12,482 bases of DNA from Bacteroidota bacterium (GTDB taxonomy: Bacteria > Bacteroidota > Bacteroidia > Bacteroidales > Prolixibacteraceae), in contig JAEWME010000281.1 in the NCBI GenBank assembly GCA_023393265.1, positions 1 through 12,482 on the forward strand, in the 5' to 3' direction. Within the stretch, counting starts at the first letter, position 1, and every line of letters starts with the position of its first letter. A model generated the notes under the pieces. That model saw only the letters and a list, made by a program, of their open reading frames with translations, was not told the DNA's origin and made no database searches. A program made the translations under genes and the position numbers. This document shows, in pieces, positions 1 to 6,763 of this stretch.

Positions 1-638
1 TGATGGCACTTTCGACTAAAACTGGCGAAACTGCATGGGAAACTGCCCGAAGTACGAAGATTTCGTGGTCGTCGCCCATTTTGGTGAATACAGGCAGTCG
101 GGTGGAGGTCATTCTCACCACCAATCCGAATGTGAATGGCTACGATCCGCAGACCGGTAAAGAGCTTTGGAACATTGCCTGCCTTTCCGGCGAAGTAGGC
201 CCATCAGCAGGGTATGCCGACGGAATGGTGTTTGCCGCCAACGAATACGCCAAGCTGGTTGGGATAAAAATTGGTGGTGCTCCGGAAATCGTTTGGGAAG
301 CCGACGAATTTTTGCTTGAAGTTGCCAGTCCGCTGGCGGTGTACGGACTGCTTTATGTGGCCACATCCTATGGTGTGCTGGCTTGCTACGATGCCAAAAC
401 AGGCGAAAAGCTTTGGGACCAGGATTATGGAGAAGGTTTTTATGCGTCGCCGGTTTCTGCTGACGGAAAAGTGTATGCAACAGATATGTCGGGCAAAACG
501 CACATCGTGAAAACAACCCGCGACTATCAACTGGTGGGCACGCCCGAACTGGGTGAAAAAGTGGTTTGTTCACCTGTTTTTCAGGATGGGAAAGTCTATC
601 TGAGGGGAATGAATAATTTGTATTGCATCGGAAAATAG
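1..638 (+). CDS. PQQ-like beta-propeller repeat protein (3' part only)
   Basis: This is the C-terminal 211 residues or so of a beta-propeller protein of the PQQ-like/BamB superfamily. The frame is open to the window edge, so the ATG at position 3 is probably internal and the real start lies upstream. Propeller blades show as repeated units ending in Gly-x-x-x-Trp signatures: GETAWE (about residue 8), GKELWN (about 52), PEIVWE (about 94) and GEKLWD (about 133). Alternating GKVYATD / GKVYLRG strands follow, and the protein ends in LYCIGK, a usual closing strand for the fold. Such proteins are mostly exported and act as scaffolds or bind quinone-type cofactors; nothing here shows that PQQ itself is bound. 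It lies 83 bp upstream of the flavoprotein gene on the same strand with no obvious terminator, so co-transcription is possible. The fold is fairly sure; the role is unknown. Confidence 0.8.
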   Translation, partial: MALSTKTGETAWETARSTKISWSSPILVNTGSRVEVILTTNPNVNGYDPQTGKELWNIACLSGEVGPSAGYADGMVFAANEYAKLVGIKIGGAPEIVWEADEFLLEVASPLAVYGLLYVATSYGVLACYDAKTGEKLWDQDYGEGFYASPVSADGKVYATDMSGKTHIVKTTRDYQLVGTPELGEKVVCSPVFQDGKVYLRGMNNLYCIGK

Positions 639-710
639 AATGCCGGAATGGCCGTCAAACTTTTGCGTGAGCATAATCGAATGCCAAAACGAGGACAAAG
701 GGTAAATAAA

Positions 711-724
711 GAGGTAACAAGGTG
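711..724 (+). promoter_or_regulatory. Ribosome binding site and GTG start of the fused flavoprotein
   Basis: A GAGG at 711-714 lies 7 nt before a GTG at 722. A TAA in the same frame at 707-709 excludes any start further upstream, and no in-frame ATG follows before the conserved N-terminal helix. GTG is therefore the only start that keeps the whole NuoE-like domain. A clear Shine-Dalgarno is uncommon elsewhere in this window. Confidence 0.6.
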
Positions 725-3079
725 AATACTACAAATAATATACGACAAGCGGTTGATGCAATTCTGGTAGAAAAAGGGACCGGCGAAGGTGCCGTGATCC
801 CGGTTTTGCAGGCCATTCAGCACGAATTCAATTACCTTCCGGAGAAAGCGCTCCGCTATGTTTGCGAACAATCGCAAATTACGCCGGAACAGATCGTTGG
901 GGTGGCATCGTTTTACTCGCAGTTCAGGATGCAACCGGTTGGTGAGCATATCATCAAGGTTTGTGTCGGAACAGCTTGTCACGTAAAAGGTGCAGGCCAG
1001 GTTTACGATGCTTTTCGTCGCCATTTTAACCTGACAGGACAAGAAGAAACGGATGCTTCGCGACGTTTTACCATCGAGAAAGTTTCGTGTCTGGGTTGCT
1101 GTACGCTGGCACCGGTTGTTCAGATTGATGAAGTAACTTATGGTCATGTGGCTTCTGACAAGGTTGCCAACGTGATTGCTGACTTCGAAAAACATGCTGC
1201 CATTGGCGGTACTAAAAAAGGTATTTTCAGAGAGGCTGACGGATCGGAAATTCAGGGCGAAATTCGTATCGGGCTTGGTTCCTGCTGTGTTGCATCTGGT
1301 AGTGAAGAGGTTAAAAAGGCAGTGGAGGAAACCGTTGAAAATACAGGAATCCGCATCAGCCTGAAAAATGTTGGTTGTGTGGGTATGTGCCACCAGGTGC
1401 CTCTGGTGGAAGTGATACCGCAAAACGAAAAGCCGACTCTTTATGCCAAAGTTCGTCCGGAGGAAATCAAGAGCATTATCGAAAATCACTTTAAACCGGC
1501 CGGTACTTTGAGTAAACTGAAAAACGGCATTTACCGTTTTTTCGAAAACATGCAGACCGACATGGTTTGGGATGGTGTGAAGCAGTATTCTATTGATGCG
1601 CGCGAGAGACAGGTTTCCGACTTTCTCGACCGGCAAATACCAATTGCCACGCAATACCGTGGGATCATCAATCCGTTAGACATCGAAGAATATAAATCGC
1701 ACGAGGGTTTTGTGGCCATGAAACGCTGCCTGACAGAGCTTTCGTCCGAAGAAATTATACAAACCGTCAAGGACAGCGGACTGCGTGGCCGCGGAGGCGC
1801 TGGTTTTCCAACGGGCATGAAATGGAGCCTGGTGGCAGCGAATCATTCGGATGTGAAATACCTGATTTGCAATGGAGACGAAGGTGACCCCGGCGCTTTT
1901 ATGGACCGCATGTTGCTCGAATCGTACCCGTATCGCGTGATTGAAGGAATGGTGATTGCAGCGAAGGCTGTTGGTGCCACTCACGGATTTTTCTACATCC
2001 GTGCCGAATATCCGCTGGCGGTAAAACGAATCAGGCAGGCGCTGATTAATTGCAGGGAAAATAACCTCATTGGTGACAATATTCTGGGGAGCGGCTTTTC
2101 TTTCGATGTGGAAATTTATGAAGGGGCCGGGGCATTTGTTTGTGGCGAGGAGTCTGCTTTGATGGAATCGATTGAGGGGCATCGGGGATTTCCGCGCATT
2201 CGTCCGCCATTTCCTGCCGAATCGGGTTTGTGGGGAAAACCCACGCTGATCAACAATACCGAAACTTACGCCCAGGTATCGTACATCATTCGCGAGGGAT
2301 CGACCAAATTTGCTGCAATAGGGAAGGGTAGGAGCAAGGGAACCAAGGTTTTTGCGCTGGCCGGAAAAGTGAACCGAGGTGGTTTGATTGAAGTGCCGAT
2401 GGGTATCACCGTCAGGCAAATTGTAGAAGAGATCGGTGGTGGTGTGCAAAATGGTAAAAAATTCAAGGCCGTGCAAGTTGGTGGTCCTTCGGGTGGCTGC
2501 GTCCCGGCACAGTTGTATGATACGCCCATTGATTATGAGTCGCTCACCGAAGTGGGCGCGATGATGGGTTCGGGTGGCCTGGTTGTACTCGACGAAGACG
2601 ATTGCATGGTTGATATAGCCCGGTATTTCCTTTCCTTTACCCAAAGCGAATCGTGCGGTAAATGTACTTTCTGTCGTGTAGGTACCAAACGAATGCTCGA
2701 AATCCTGAATAAAATAACTTCAGGAAAAGGAACTGAAAAAGATTTGGATGAGCTGGAATATTTGGCCGACTGGACGAAAAAAGGCAGTTTGTGCGGATTG
2801 GGAAAATCGGCTCCTAACCCGGTTCTGTCTACGCTGAAATATTTCAGGGAAGAGTACGAAGCTCATATTGAGGGTAAATGTCCTGCCGGAAAATGCCAGC
2901 AGCTGATTAAATATCAAATTAACGATTTGTGCATTGGCTGCACCAAATGCGCCCAGAAGTGCCCGACTGAAGCGATTTTATTTAAGCCGCACGAAAAGCA
3001 CGAAGTGATTGCAGATTTGTGCATCAAATGCGATGCTTGTCGTCAGGCATGCCCGGCGGATGCTGTGGAGATTGTGTAG
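722..3079 (+). CDS. Fused NuoE/HydC-NuoF/HydB flavoprotein with C-terminal 2x[4Fe-4S] ferredoxin domain
   Basis: A 785-aa soluble NAD(P)H-oxidising iron-sulfur flavoprotein. Residues 1-155 form a NuoE/HydC domain with [2Fe-2S] ligands C81, C86, C123 and C127. Residues 165-258 form a second thioredoxin-like domain (C188/C189, C219, C223) like the one that opens HydB. Residues 310-700 are the NuoF core: FMN/NADH-binding GRGGAGF (356-362), NGDEGDPGAF (384-393), GAGAFVCGEE (468-477), and an N3-type [4Fe-4S] site C645-x2-C648-x2-C651 plus C691. The tail has CPAGKC (720-725) and two CxxCxxCxxxCP clusters starting at C737 and C767. The layout equals HydC fused to HydB of trimeric electron-bifurcating [FeFe]-hydrogenases; related pairs also serve formate dehydrogenases and other bifurcating complexes. 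No HydA-like gene follows, so the partner and electron acceptor are unknown. The only neighbour that might be co-transcribed is the upstream beta-propeller gene. Domain calls are firm; the physiological reaction is inference. Confidence 0.9.
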   Translation: MNTTNNIRQAVDAILVEKGTGEGAVIPVLQAIQHEFNYLPEKALRYVCEQSQITPEQIVGVASFYSQFRMQPVGEHIIKVCVGTACHVKGAGQVYDAFRRHFNLTGQEETDASRRFTIEKVSCLGCCTLAPVVQIDEVTYGHVASDKVANVIADFEKHAAIGGTKKGIFREADGSEIQGEIRIGLGSCCVASGSEEVKKAVEETVENTGIRISLKNVGCVGMCHQVPLVEVIPQNEKPTLYAKVRPEEIKSIIENHFKPAGTLSKLKNGIYRFFENMQTDMVWDGVKQYSIDARERQVSDFLDRQIPIATQYRGIINPLDIEEYKSHEGFVAMKRCLTELSSEEIIQTVKDSGLRGRGGAGFPTGMKWSLVAANHSDVKYLICNGDEGDPGAFMDRMLLESYPYRVIEGMVIAAKAVGATHGFFYIRAEYPLAVKRIRQALINCRENNLIGDNILGSGFSFDVEIYEGAGAFVCGEESALMESIEGHRGFPRIRPPFPAESGLWGKPTLINNTETYAQVSYIIREGSTKFAAIGKGRSKGTKVFALAGKVNRGGLIEVPMGITVRQIVEEIGGGVQNGKKFKAVQVGGPSGGCVPAQLYDTPIDYESLTEVGAMMGSGGLVVLDEDDCMVDIARYFLSFTQSESCGKCTFCRVGTKRMLEILNKITSGKGTEKDLDELEYLADWTKKGSLCGLGKSAPNPVLSTLKYFREEYEAHIEGKCPAGKCQQLIKYQINDLCIGCTKCAQKCPTEAILFKPHEKHEVIADLCIKCDACRQACPADAVEIV

Positions 3080-3186
3080 GTTAAGAGGTCTTAATGCAAT
3101 GCCGGTTCAAACGTGTGATGACCCATGAGTAGGGGTTGTTTTTGATTCGGTTGTCTCTGTTTCATAGCGCTTCAAATCCTCTTGAT

Positions 3187-3215
3187 ATGAAAAAAACGAC
3201 ACTCTTTTTTTGCTG
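3187..3215 (+). other. Frame-shifted signal-peptide start at a 7-T homopolymer
   Basis: The ATG at 3187 reads MKKTTLFFC and then hits TGA at 3214-3216. The downstream lipoprotein frame has no ATG before its lipobox. Adding one T to the T run at 3205-3211 would join the two frames into MKKTTLFFLLIVFLFSC, a textbook lipoprotein signal peptide. The site is therefore either a one-base deletion (real or from sequencing) or a slippage switch. A second homopolymer of seven A lies at 3190-3196. Confidence 0.65.
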
Positions 3216-3632
3216 ATTGTTTTTCTGTTTTCCTGCTCAGAAAAGCGGCCTGTTGCCAATCCGCAGGAATTGATTGATGCAGACATTGCATTTTTCGACT
3301 TTTCAATGATAAACGGCTATCAAAAAGCTTTCATCGAATTTGCGGATGACAGCGCTGTTTTGCTGAAGAAAGACCACATGCCCATTCTAGGCAAGCAAAA
3401 TCTCATCAAAAGTTACGAGGGAACTTCAGATTCGGGAATGGTGCTCGTTTGGAAACCGGAGAAAGCGGTTGTTTCATCAGGCGGAGACCTGGGTTATACA
3501 TACGGGTTTTGGACTTTTATTGCCTATGGCGACACTTCGAAGGGCAAATATCTGACCGTATGGAAACGGGACTCTTCCGGCCACTGGAAATATGTGGCAG
3601 ATGCAGGAAACGAAGGACTCGGCAGGCAGTAG
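3210..3632 (+). CDS. DUF4440/SnoaL-like (NTF2-fold) lipoprotein, 5' end frame-shifted
   Basis: The open frame from TTG at 3210 gives 140 residues. It begins with a hydrophobic stretch and lipobox LFSC (Cys at residue 9), which suggests an outer-membrane or periplasmic lipoprotein. The mature part matches the NTF2-like DUF4440 pattern: a helix with ELIDADIAFFDFSMINGYQKAF, charged DDSAVLL, then PILGKQNLI, GDLGYTYG and YLTVWKRDSSGHWKYVADAG. The family holds small alpha+beta cone proteins related to SnoaL and ketosteroid isomerase, often of unknown substrate. The TTG start leaves no basic n-region. The ATG at 3187 supplies MKK but is out of frame by one base, so as written the gene may be poorly translated or unexported. 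It ends 2 bp before the stop of the convergent SRPBCC gene. The family is likely; the function is unknown. Confidence 0.7.
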   Translation: MLIVFLFSCSEKRPVANPQELIDADIAFFDFSMINGYQKAFIEFADDSAVLLKKDHMPILGKQNLIKSYEGTSDSGMVLVWKPEKAVVSSGGDLGYTYGFWTFIAYGDTSKGKYLTVWKRDSSGHWKYVADAGNEGLGRQ

Positions 3633-3634
3633 GC

Positions 3635-4021
3635 TTATTCTTCAAATAATTCGTTCAGGCTGGCGAAATAGTTCTCCTCCCAACCTTCAGCAATATTTTC
3701 GTAAGCTTCGTCAGGAATATTGGTTTGTACCACTTCCATGCTTGTCCCTTTTTTATCAGGATGCAATTTGATGGTTACAATGGATCGTTTGTCCTCGTCA
3801 TCCTCACCAAAATACCATTCCTGAACAATTTTGTGGTCTTGTTCAAATTCCAGATTCATCCCGCAAATGCTTTCATTCCAAAGCGAAAACTCGGTGTTCG
3901 GAATTGGCTCCATTACGGCATCTTCGCCCGTCCATATTTCAATCATGGCTTTATTGGTCAGCGCATTATAGACGTCGGCCGGAGATGCAGAGATACTAAA
4001 GTATTTTTTAAAAGTTTTCAT
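3635..4021 (-). CDS. SRPBCC (START/AHSA1-like) domain protein
   Basis: A 128-aa cytoplasmic protein with no signal peptide, the size of a single SRPBCC fold. It starts MKTFKKYFSISASPADVYNA, the usual first strand and helix, then has MIEIWTGEDAVMEPIPNTEFSLW (about 31-53), a strand pair around GMNLEFEQDHKIVQEWYFG, and a C-terminal helix ENIAEGWEENYFASLNELF. Members of the AHSA1 (activator of Hsp90 ATPase) type and related START-like proteins bind hydrophobic ligands or partner proteins; no catalytic motif is diagnostic here. It lies 28 nt behind the DUF3078 gene on the same strand. It could be read from that transcript or from a -7 box that overlaps the DUF3078 stop codon. The fold is fairly sure; no ligand can be named. 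Confidence 0.85.
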   Translation of the reverse strand: MKTFKKYFSISASPADVYNALTNKAMIEIWTGEDAVMEPIPNTEFSLWNESICGMNLEFEQDHKIVQEWYFGEDDEDKRSIVTIKLHPDKKGTSMEVVQTNIPDEAYENIAEGWEENYFASLNELFEE

Positions 4022-4044
4022 CAGGAATGTATTTGAATTTCATT

Positions 4045-4052
4045 CAAAGTTA
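4045..4052 (-). promoter_or_regulatory. Candidate Bacteroidota -7 box for the SRPBCC gene
   Basis: On the - strand this reads TAACTTTG, an exact fit to the Bacteroidota -7 consensus TAnnTTTG. It overlaps the TAA stop of the DUF3078 gene and would place transcription start about 18 nt before the SRPBCC ATG. I see no convincing TTTG/TTG -33 element at the right distance, so the call is tentative. Confidence 0.3.
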
Positions 4053-6044
4053 ATTGACTTTTTTTCGTTTGTAAGTGTGCTTGCTTATTTTGTACGAAAA
4101 GCCAATTGTCATCAGTTGGCGGGTCTGCCATTTAGGTTTGTAAATTTCATTTCCGGCGGCATCCATTTTACCGGTCGGGAAAGTAACATTGTCGTCGTAC
4201 AGCATATAAAGGTTCACACTCATGTTAATGCGGTTTGTTAGCTGAGCAACCAGCGTGTTTTCCCAATTCACATCCAGCTTTTTGAATGGCTGCTGGTAGT
4301 TGAGGAACATTTTGTATTTGGTTTCGAAGCTGATTTGCTTGTTGAAATCTATTTTGTAGCGAAGGTCGGTATTGAGACCTGGCTCCCAGTAACTTCTGCT
4401 GCTGGGAGATACCCCATACCGGGTTTGATCAATTTTGGCAGTGTCACGAACAAAGACATACTTGGCCGTAATAGGCGAGATAAATAACGAGAAGTTTGGG
4501 TTGGGTTTGTAGTCGAGACCGAGCTTAAATAATGTTTTGGCCGGTGACAGGTAGCTTGAAATAGGGGTTGTTTTATCCGGATAATTATACCCGTTAAAAA
4601 ATTGGGTTACAAAGTCTACCTCGGTTGAGTAATACCATTTTTTAAATGCGCTCAATCCAAATCTTGAGATCAACTCTATCTTGTCGTCGTTCTTCTGCGT
4701 CTGGTTCAGGTCGCCGCCCTGGCGTACCCAACCGTTTCTTACTTCGGCGCTGTTTTCCCATTTCACTTTCGAGCCTTCGGTGTAGTTTGCATACCCCTTC
4801 AGTACCATCAGGAACGAAAAAGCAGAATTACCCCCGGCTTTCCAGTTGTTCAGGTAGGTTTGCGTGAATCCAAAAGTTCCGTTTCCTCCTAATTCCCAAG
4901 GCGAAACCACCACATATTTTTTTTGAATGGCGTTTAACTTCTTTTCTGGAATGAATGATTTGAATTCGAACTCACGACGTTCTTTTTCTGCGATCCTGTT
5001 AAAGGTCACATCGTCGTCGATGGCGATGCCAATTACATGTTTGTCGATGTTCATCATCCTGATACCCAATGAGTCGTTTTGCACGTTTTTAATGTAGAAA
5101 CGCTTGATGGTTCGTTGGTTATTCTTCAGCATCAGTTGCATGGGGCTTCCGGTGAGGCTTTGTATCCAGACCGAAACCGAGTCGTTCTCTGCATGGCGTT
5201 GCAACGCTTTCACAAAGAAGTTGATCGAATCATTGACTGCCCGCACTATTGAGTCGTTGTAATGAATAAGAATTCCAGTGTTTTGTGTTTTTAGCGAATC
5301 GCTCAACTGTTGTTGCAACGAGTCGGAAAATACACGCACGGCATATTCGCGGTATGCGTTTATAATTGAGTCTGGATTGGTTTTCTGCACCATCCGGTTA
5401 TAACGGTTTCTGGCATTTTCGAGTAACCTGCTGCGCAGTTGTTCCCGGGATTTGATGCGTGCAAAGCTGTTGGGTTTATGTTTTAGCGAATCCGGATTGG
5501 CCATCACATTTTTTAGGCTGTCGGGTAGTACAATTCCTGTCAATTCAAGAATTGACTTTTCATCCCCTGCAGCGATCGGTTCTTTGCGGTTTGCTTCAAG
5601 CTTTTTCAGATCGTCCGTCAGTGGAATCGACTTCATATCAACACCATTCCATATCGCCCGGTCGAGTTGCTTCATTTTTTCAAGAATGTTTTGCTGGCTA
5701 AGGTAGCCTTTCACGCTAAGCGAGTCGCTCACATATTCGGGCGAACGGTAAATGTAGCGTAAATCGGCTTGCTCCTGGAAACGGTTCAACCGGGTAAGAA
5801 TGCTGTCGATGTGATCGTCTTCAGCATAATGGATCAGTCCAATGACTGTTTTCAGAATTTCAGGATTTTCGGTTTGCCAGCCGTTCCTGCCTTGGGTGTA
5901 TTTTTTTAGGTAATCAATACTTAGTTGAAGGGTGTCAGTAGTTTCCTTGTTTTTATCTTTTTTTCTGGGGGATGGATTGGTTTCTGCAAAAGTTGAAACA
6001 CTGATCAGGATCAGAAATCCTGCGCAAAGTTCTTTAAGCTTCAT
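4050..6044 (-). CDS. DUF3078 family outer-membrane beta-barrel protein with long helical N-terminal domain
   Basis: A 664-aa exported protein. Residues 1-20 are a Sec signal peptide (MKLKELCAGFLILISVSTFA). Residues 36-375 are mostly helical and polar. They hold eleven DS(L/I/V) triplets (D at 80, 107, 175, 185, 225, 241, 249, 264, 272, 288, 324). Residues 378-655 match the DUF3078 pattern: SPWELGGNGTFGFTQTYLNNWKAGGNSAFSF, then alternating strands with Trp/Tyr-rich turns (KWENSAEVRNGWV, FKKWYYSTEVDF, YWEPGLNTDLRYKIDF). That is consistent with an outer-membrane barrel. DUF3078 is widespread in Bacteroidota and has no established function that I can name. Many relatives seem to be mainly the barrel, so the long helical part makes this a larger variant. 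It follows the CYTH gene by 81 bp on the same strand and precedes the SRPBCC gene by 28 bp. Confidence 0.85.
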   Translation of the reverse strand: MKLKELCAGFLILISVSTFAETNPSPRKKDKNKETTDTLQLSIDYLKKYTQGRNGWQTENPEILKTVIGLIHYAEDDHIDSILTRLNRFQEQADLRYIYRSPEYVSDSLSVKGYLSQQNILEKMKQLDRAIWNGVDMKSIPLTDDLKKLEANRKEPIAAGDEKSILELTGIVLPDSLKNVMANPDSLKHKPNSFARIKSREQLRSRLLENARNRYNRMVQKTNPDSIINAYREYAVRVFSDSLQQQLSDSLKTQNTGILIHYNDSIVRAVNDSINFFVKALQRHAENDSVSVWIQSLTGSPMQLMLKNNQRTIKRFYIKNVQNDSLGIRMMNIDKHVIGIAIDDDVTFNRIAEKERREFEFKSFIPEKKLNAIQKKYVVVSPWELGGNGTFGFTQTYLNNWKAGGNSAFSFLMVLKGYANYTEGSKVKWENSAEVRNGWVRQGGDLNQTQKNDDKIELISRFGLSAFKKWYYSTEVDFVTQFFNGYNYPDKTTPISSYLSPAKTLFKLGLDYKPNPNFSLFISPITAKYVFVRDTAKIDQTRYGVSPSSRSYWEPGLNTDLRYKIDFNKQISFETKYKMFLNYQQPFKKLDVNWENTLVAQLTNRINMSVNLYMLYDDNVTFPTGKMDAAGNEIYKPKWQTRQLMTIGFSYKISKHTYKRKKVN

Positions 6045-6125
6045 AATTTATCGGTTAATTGGCAATATAAAAACGCAAGTTTTTAAATCATGTTGTCCGG
6101 CTTTCAAAAATCAGGCCATTTCAGG

Positions 6126-6587
6126 TTACCATTTCGTAAACGGATGTCCGGAGAGATAGGAATTATAATAACGCTCGTCATGCGTCACTTCTTCCTGAAT
6201 CCATTCGGGCAATTTAATAACCTGATCGGCCGAATTTAGTTCAACTTCAGCAATGATCAGACCGGCATTTTCTCCAGAAAAAACGTCCAACTCCCAGCAA
6301 AGACCTTCAAAATAAACTTTATAGCGAATTTTTTCCACCGGATGAGAAACCGCCATTTGCATCATCTCCGCTGCATACGAAACCGGGATTTCGTATTCAT
6401 ACTCCGGTCTGGCTATCGTCTCTGTTCGGCCTTTGATGGTCAGAAATGCCCGTTCTCCGGCAATCCTAATCCGGACTGTTGGTGCCGGAAAAACACTCAG
6501 GTAGGCCTGAATCATTTTCGTTCCTCCCGTTGTCGGCTGCCATTTTGTTTGGTCAATCAGGAATTTACGTTCAATTTCGAGGGCCAT
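6126..6587 (-). CDS. CYTH domain protein (triphosphate tunnel metalloenzyme)
   Basis: A 153-aa single-domain CYTH protein, the normal length for bacterial stand-alone members. It begins with the hallmark ExExK (E4, E6, K8 in EIERKF). The other tunnel residues follow: R39 and R41 (VRIRI), K52 (TIKGRT), E62/E64/E66 (PEYEYEIP), K86/R88 (EKIRYK), D101 and E114/E116 (AEVEL). The fold is an eight-stranded tunnel that binds triphosphate with two metal ions. Bacterial relatives hydrolyse inorganic triphosphate, while other members are thiamine triphosphatases or class IV adenylate cyclases. The short form here favours tripolyphosphatase activity, but sequence alone cannot settle this. The start is the ATG directly before the conserved E4 segment. 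A perfect TAnnTTTG box lies upstream at 6622-6629. Confidence 0.92.
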   Translation of the reverse strand: MALEIERKFLIDQTKWQPTTGGTKMIQAYLSVFPAPTVRIRIAGERAFLTIKGRTETIARPEYEYEIPVSYAAEMMQMAVSHPVEKIRYKVYFEGLCWELDVFSGENAGLIIAEVELNSADQVIKLPEWIQEEVTHDERYYNSYLSGHPFTKW

Positions 6588-6621
6588 CTTTGTTGCGTTG
6601 GTTTTTGTTAACTTGCAGCTA

Positions 6622-6629
6622 CAAAAATA
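6622..6629 (-). promoter_or_regulatory. Candidate -7 box for the CYTH gene
   Basis: The - strand reads TATTTTTG, a perfect fit to TAnnTTTG, 35-42 nt before the CYTH start codon. Transcription would begin near 6615 and leave a leader of about 28 nt. The -33 element is weak or absent. Confidence 0.4.
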
Positions 6630-6640
6630 CGATAACTGTC

Positions 6641-6760
6641 ATGATCTCACGTGAAATTGCCGTTAAACTTTTGGATGAGCACATTAGAAATCCGAACGAG
6701 ACGAAACACGGTTTTATAAATGTGTCTATGGTGAAGTTGCCTGTTTATAAGGCACTTTAG
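6641..6760 (+). pseudogene. Probable remnant of an HD-domain (HDIG-type) protein, N-terminal piece
   Basis: An ATG at 6641 opens 39 codons ending with TAG at 6758-6760. Residues 1-23 (ISREIAVKLLDEHIRNPNETKH) resemble the first helix of small bacterial HDIG/HD-domain phosphohydrolases, which often begin with a REEAL-LL-x-H-x-K/R-N-x-N-x-x-KH pattern. The next 16 residues no longer follow that family and the frame stops, with no further HD motif before the convergent regulator gene 3 bp away. The simplest reading is a deleted gene whose first helix survives. A short functional peptide cannot be excluded. The resemblance is from memory of the family pattern, not from a search. Confidence 0.35.
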
Positions 6761-6763
6761 TCT

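Noticed and set aside
596..1654. Long open frame (352 codons) on the - strand under the flavoprotein gene
   Set aside because: It lies antisense to a protein with firmly conserved NuoE/NuoF motifs, has low-complexity codon-shadow composition and no recognisable domain.
1676..2644. Second long antisense frame (322 codons) on the - strand
   Set aside because: Same reason: it mirrors the NuoF core and shows no motif, no ribosome binding site and no family resemblance.
3081..3094. Inverted repeat TTAAGA-GG-TCTTAA just after the flavoprotein stop
   Set aside because: The stem is AT-rich, the loop too short and no T run follows, so it is not a credible terminator.
6479..6640. Upstream extension of the HD-like fragment on the + strand
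   Set aside because: It overlaps the CYTH coding start on the other strand and shows no HD-family similarity before the ATG at 6641.
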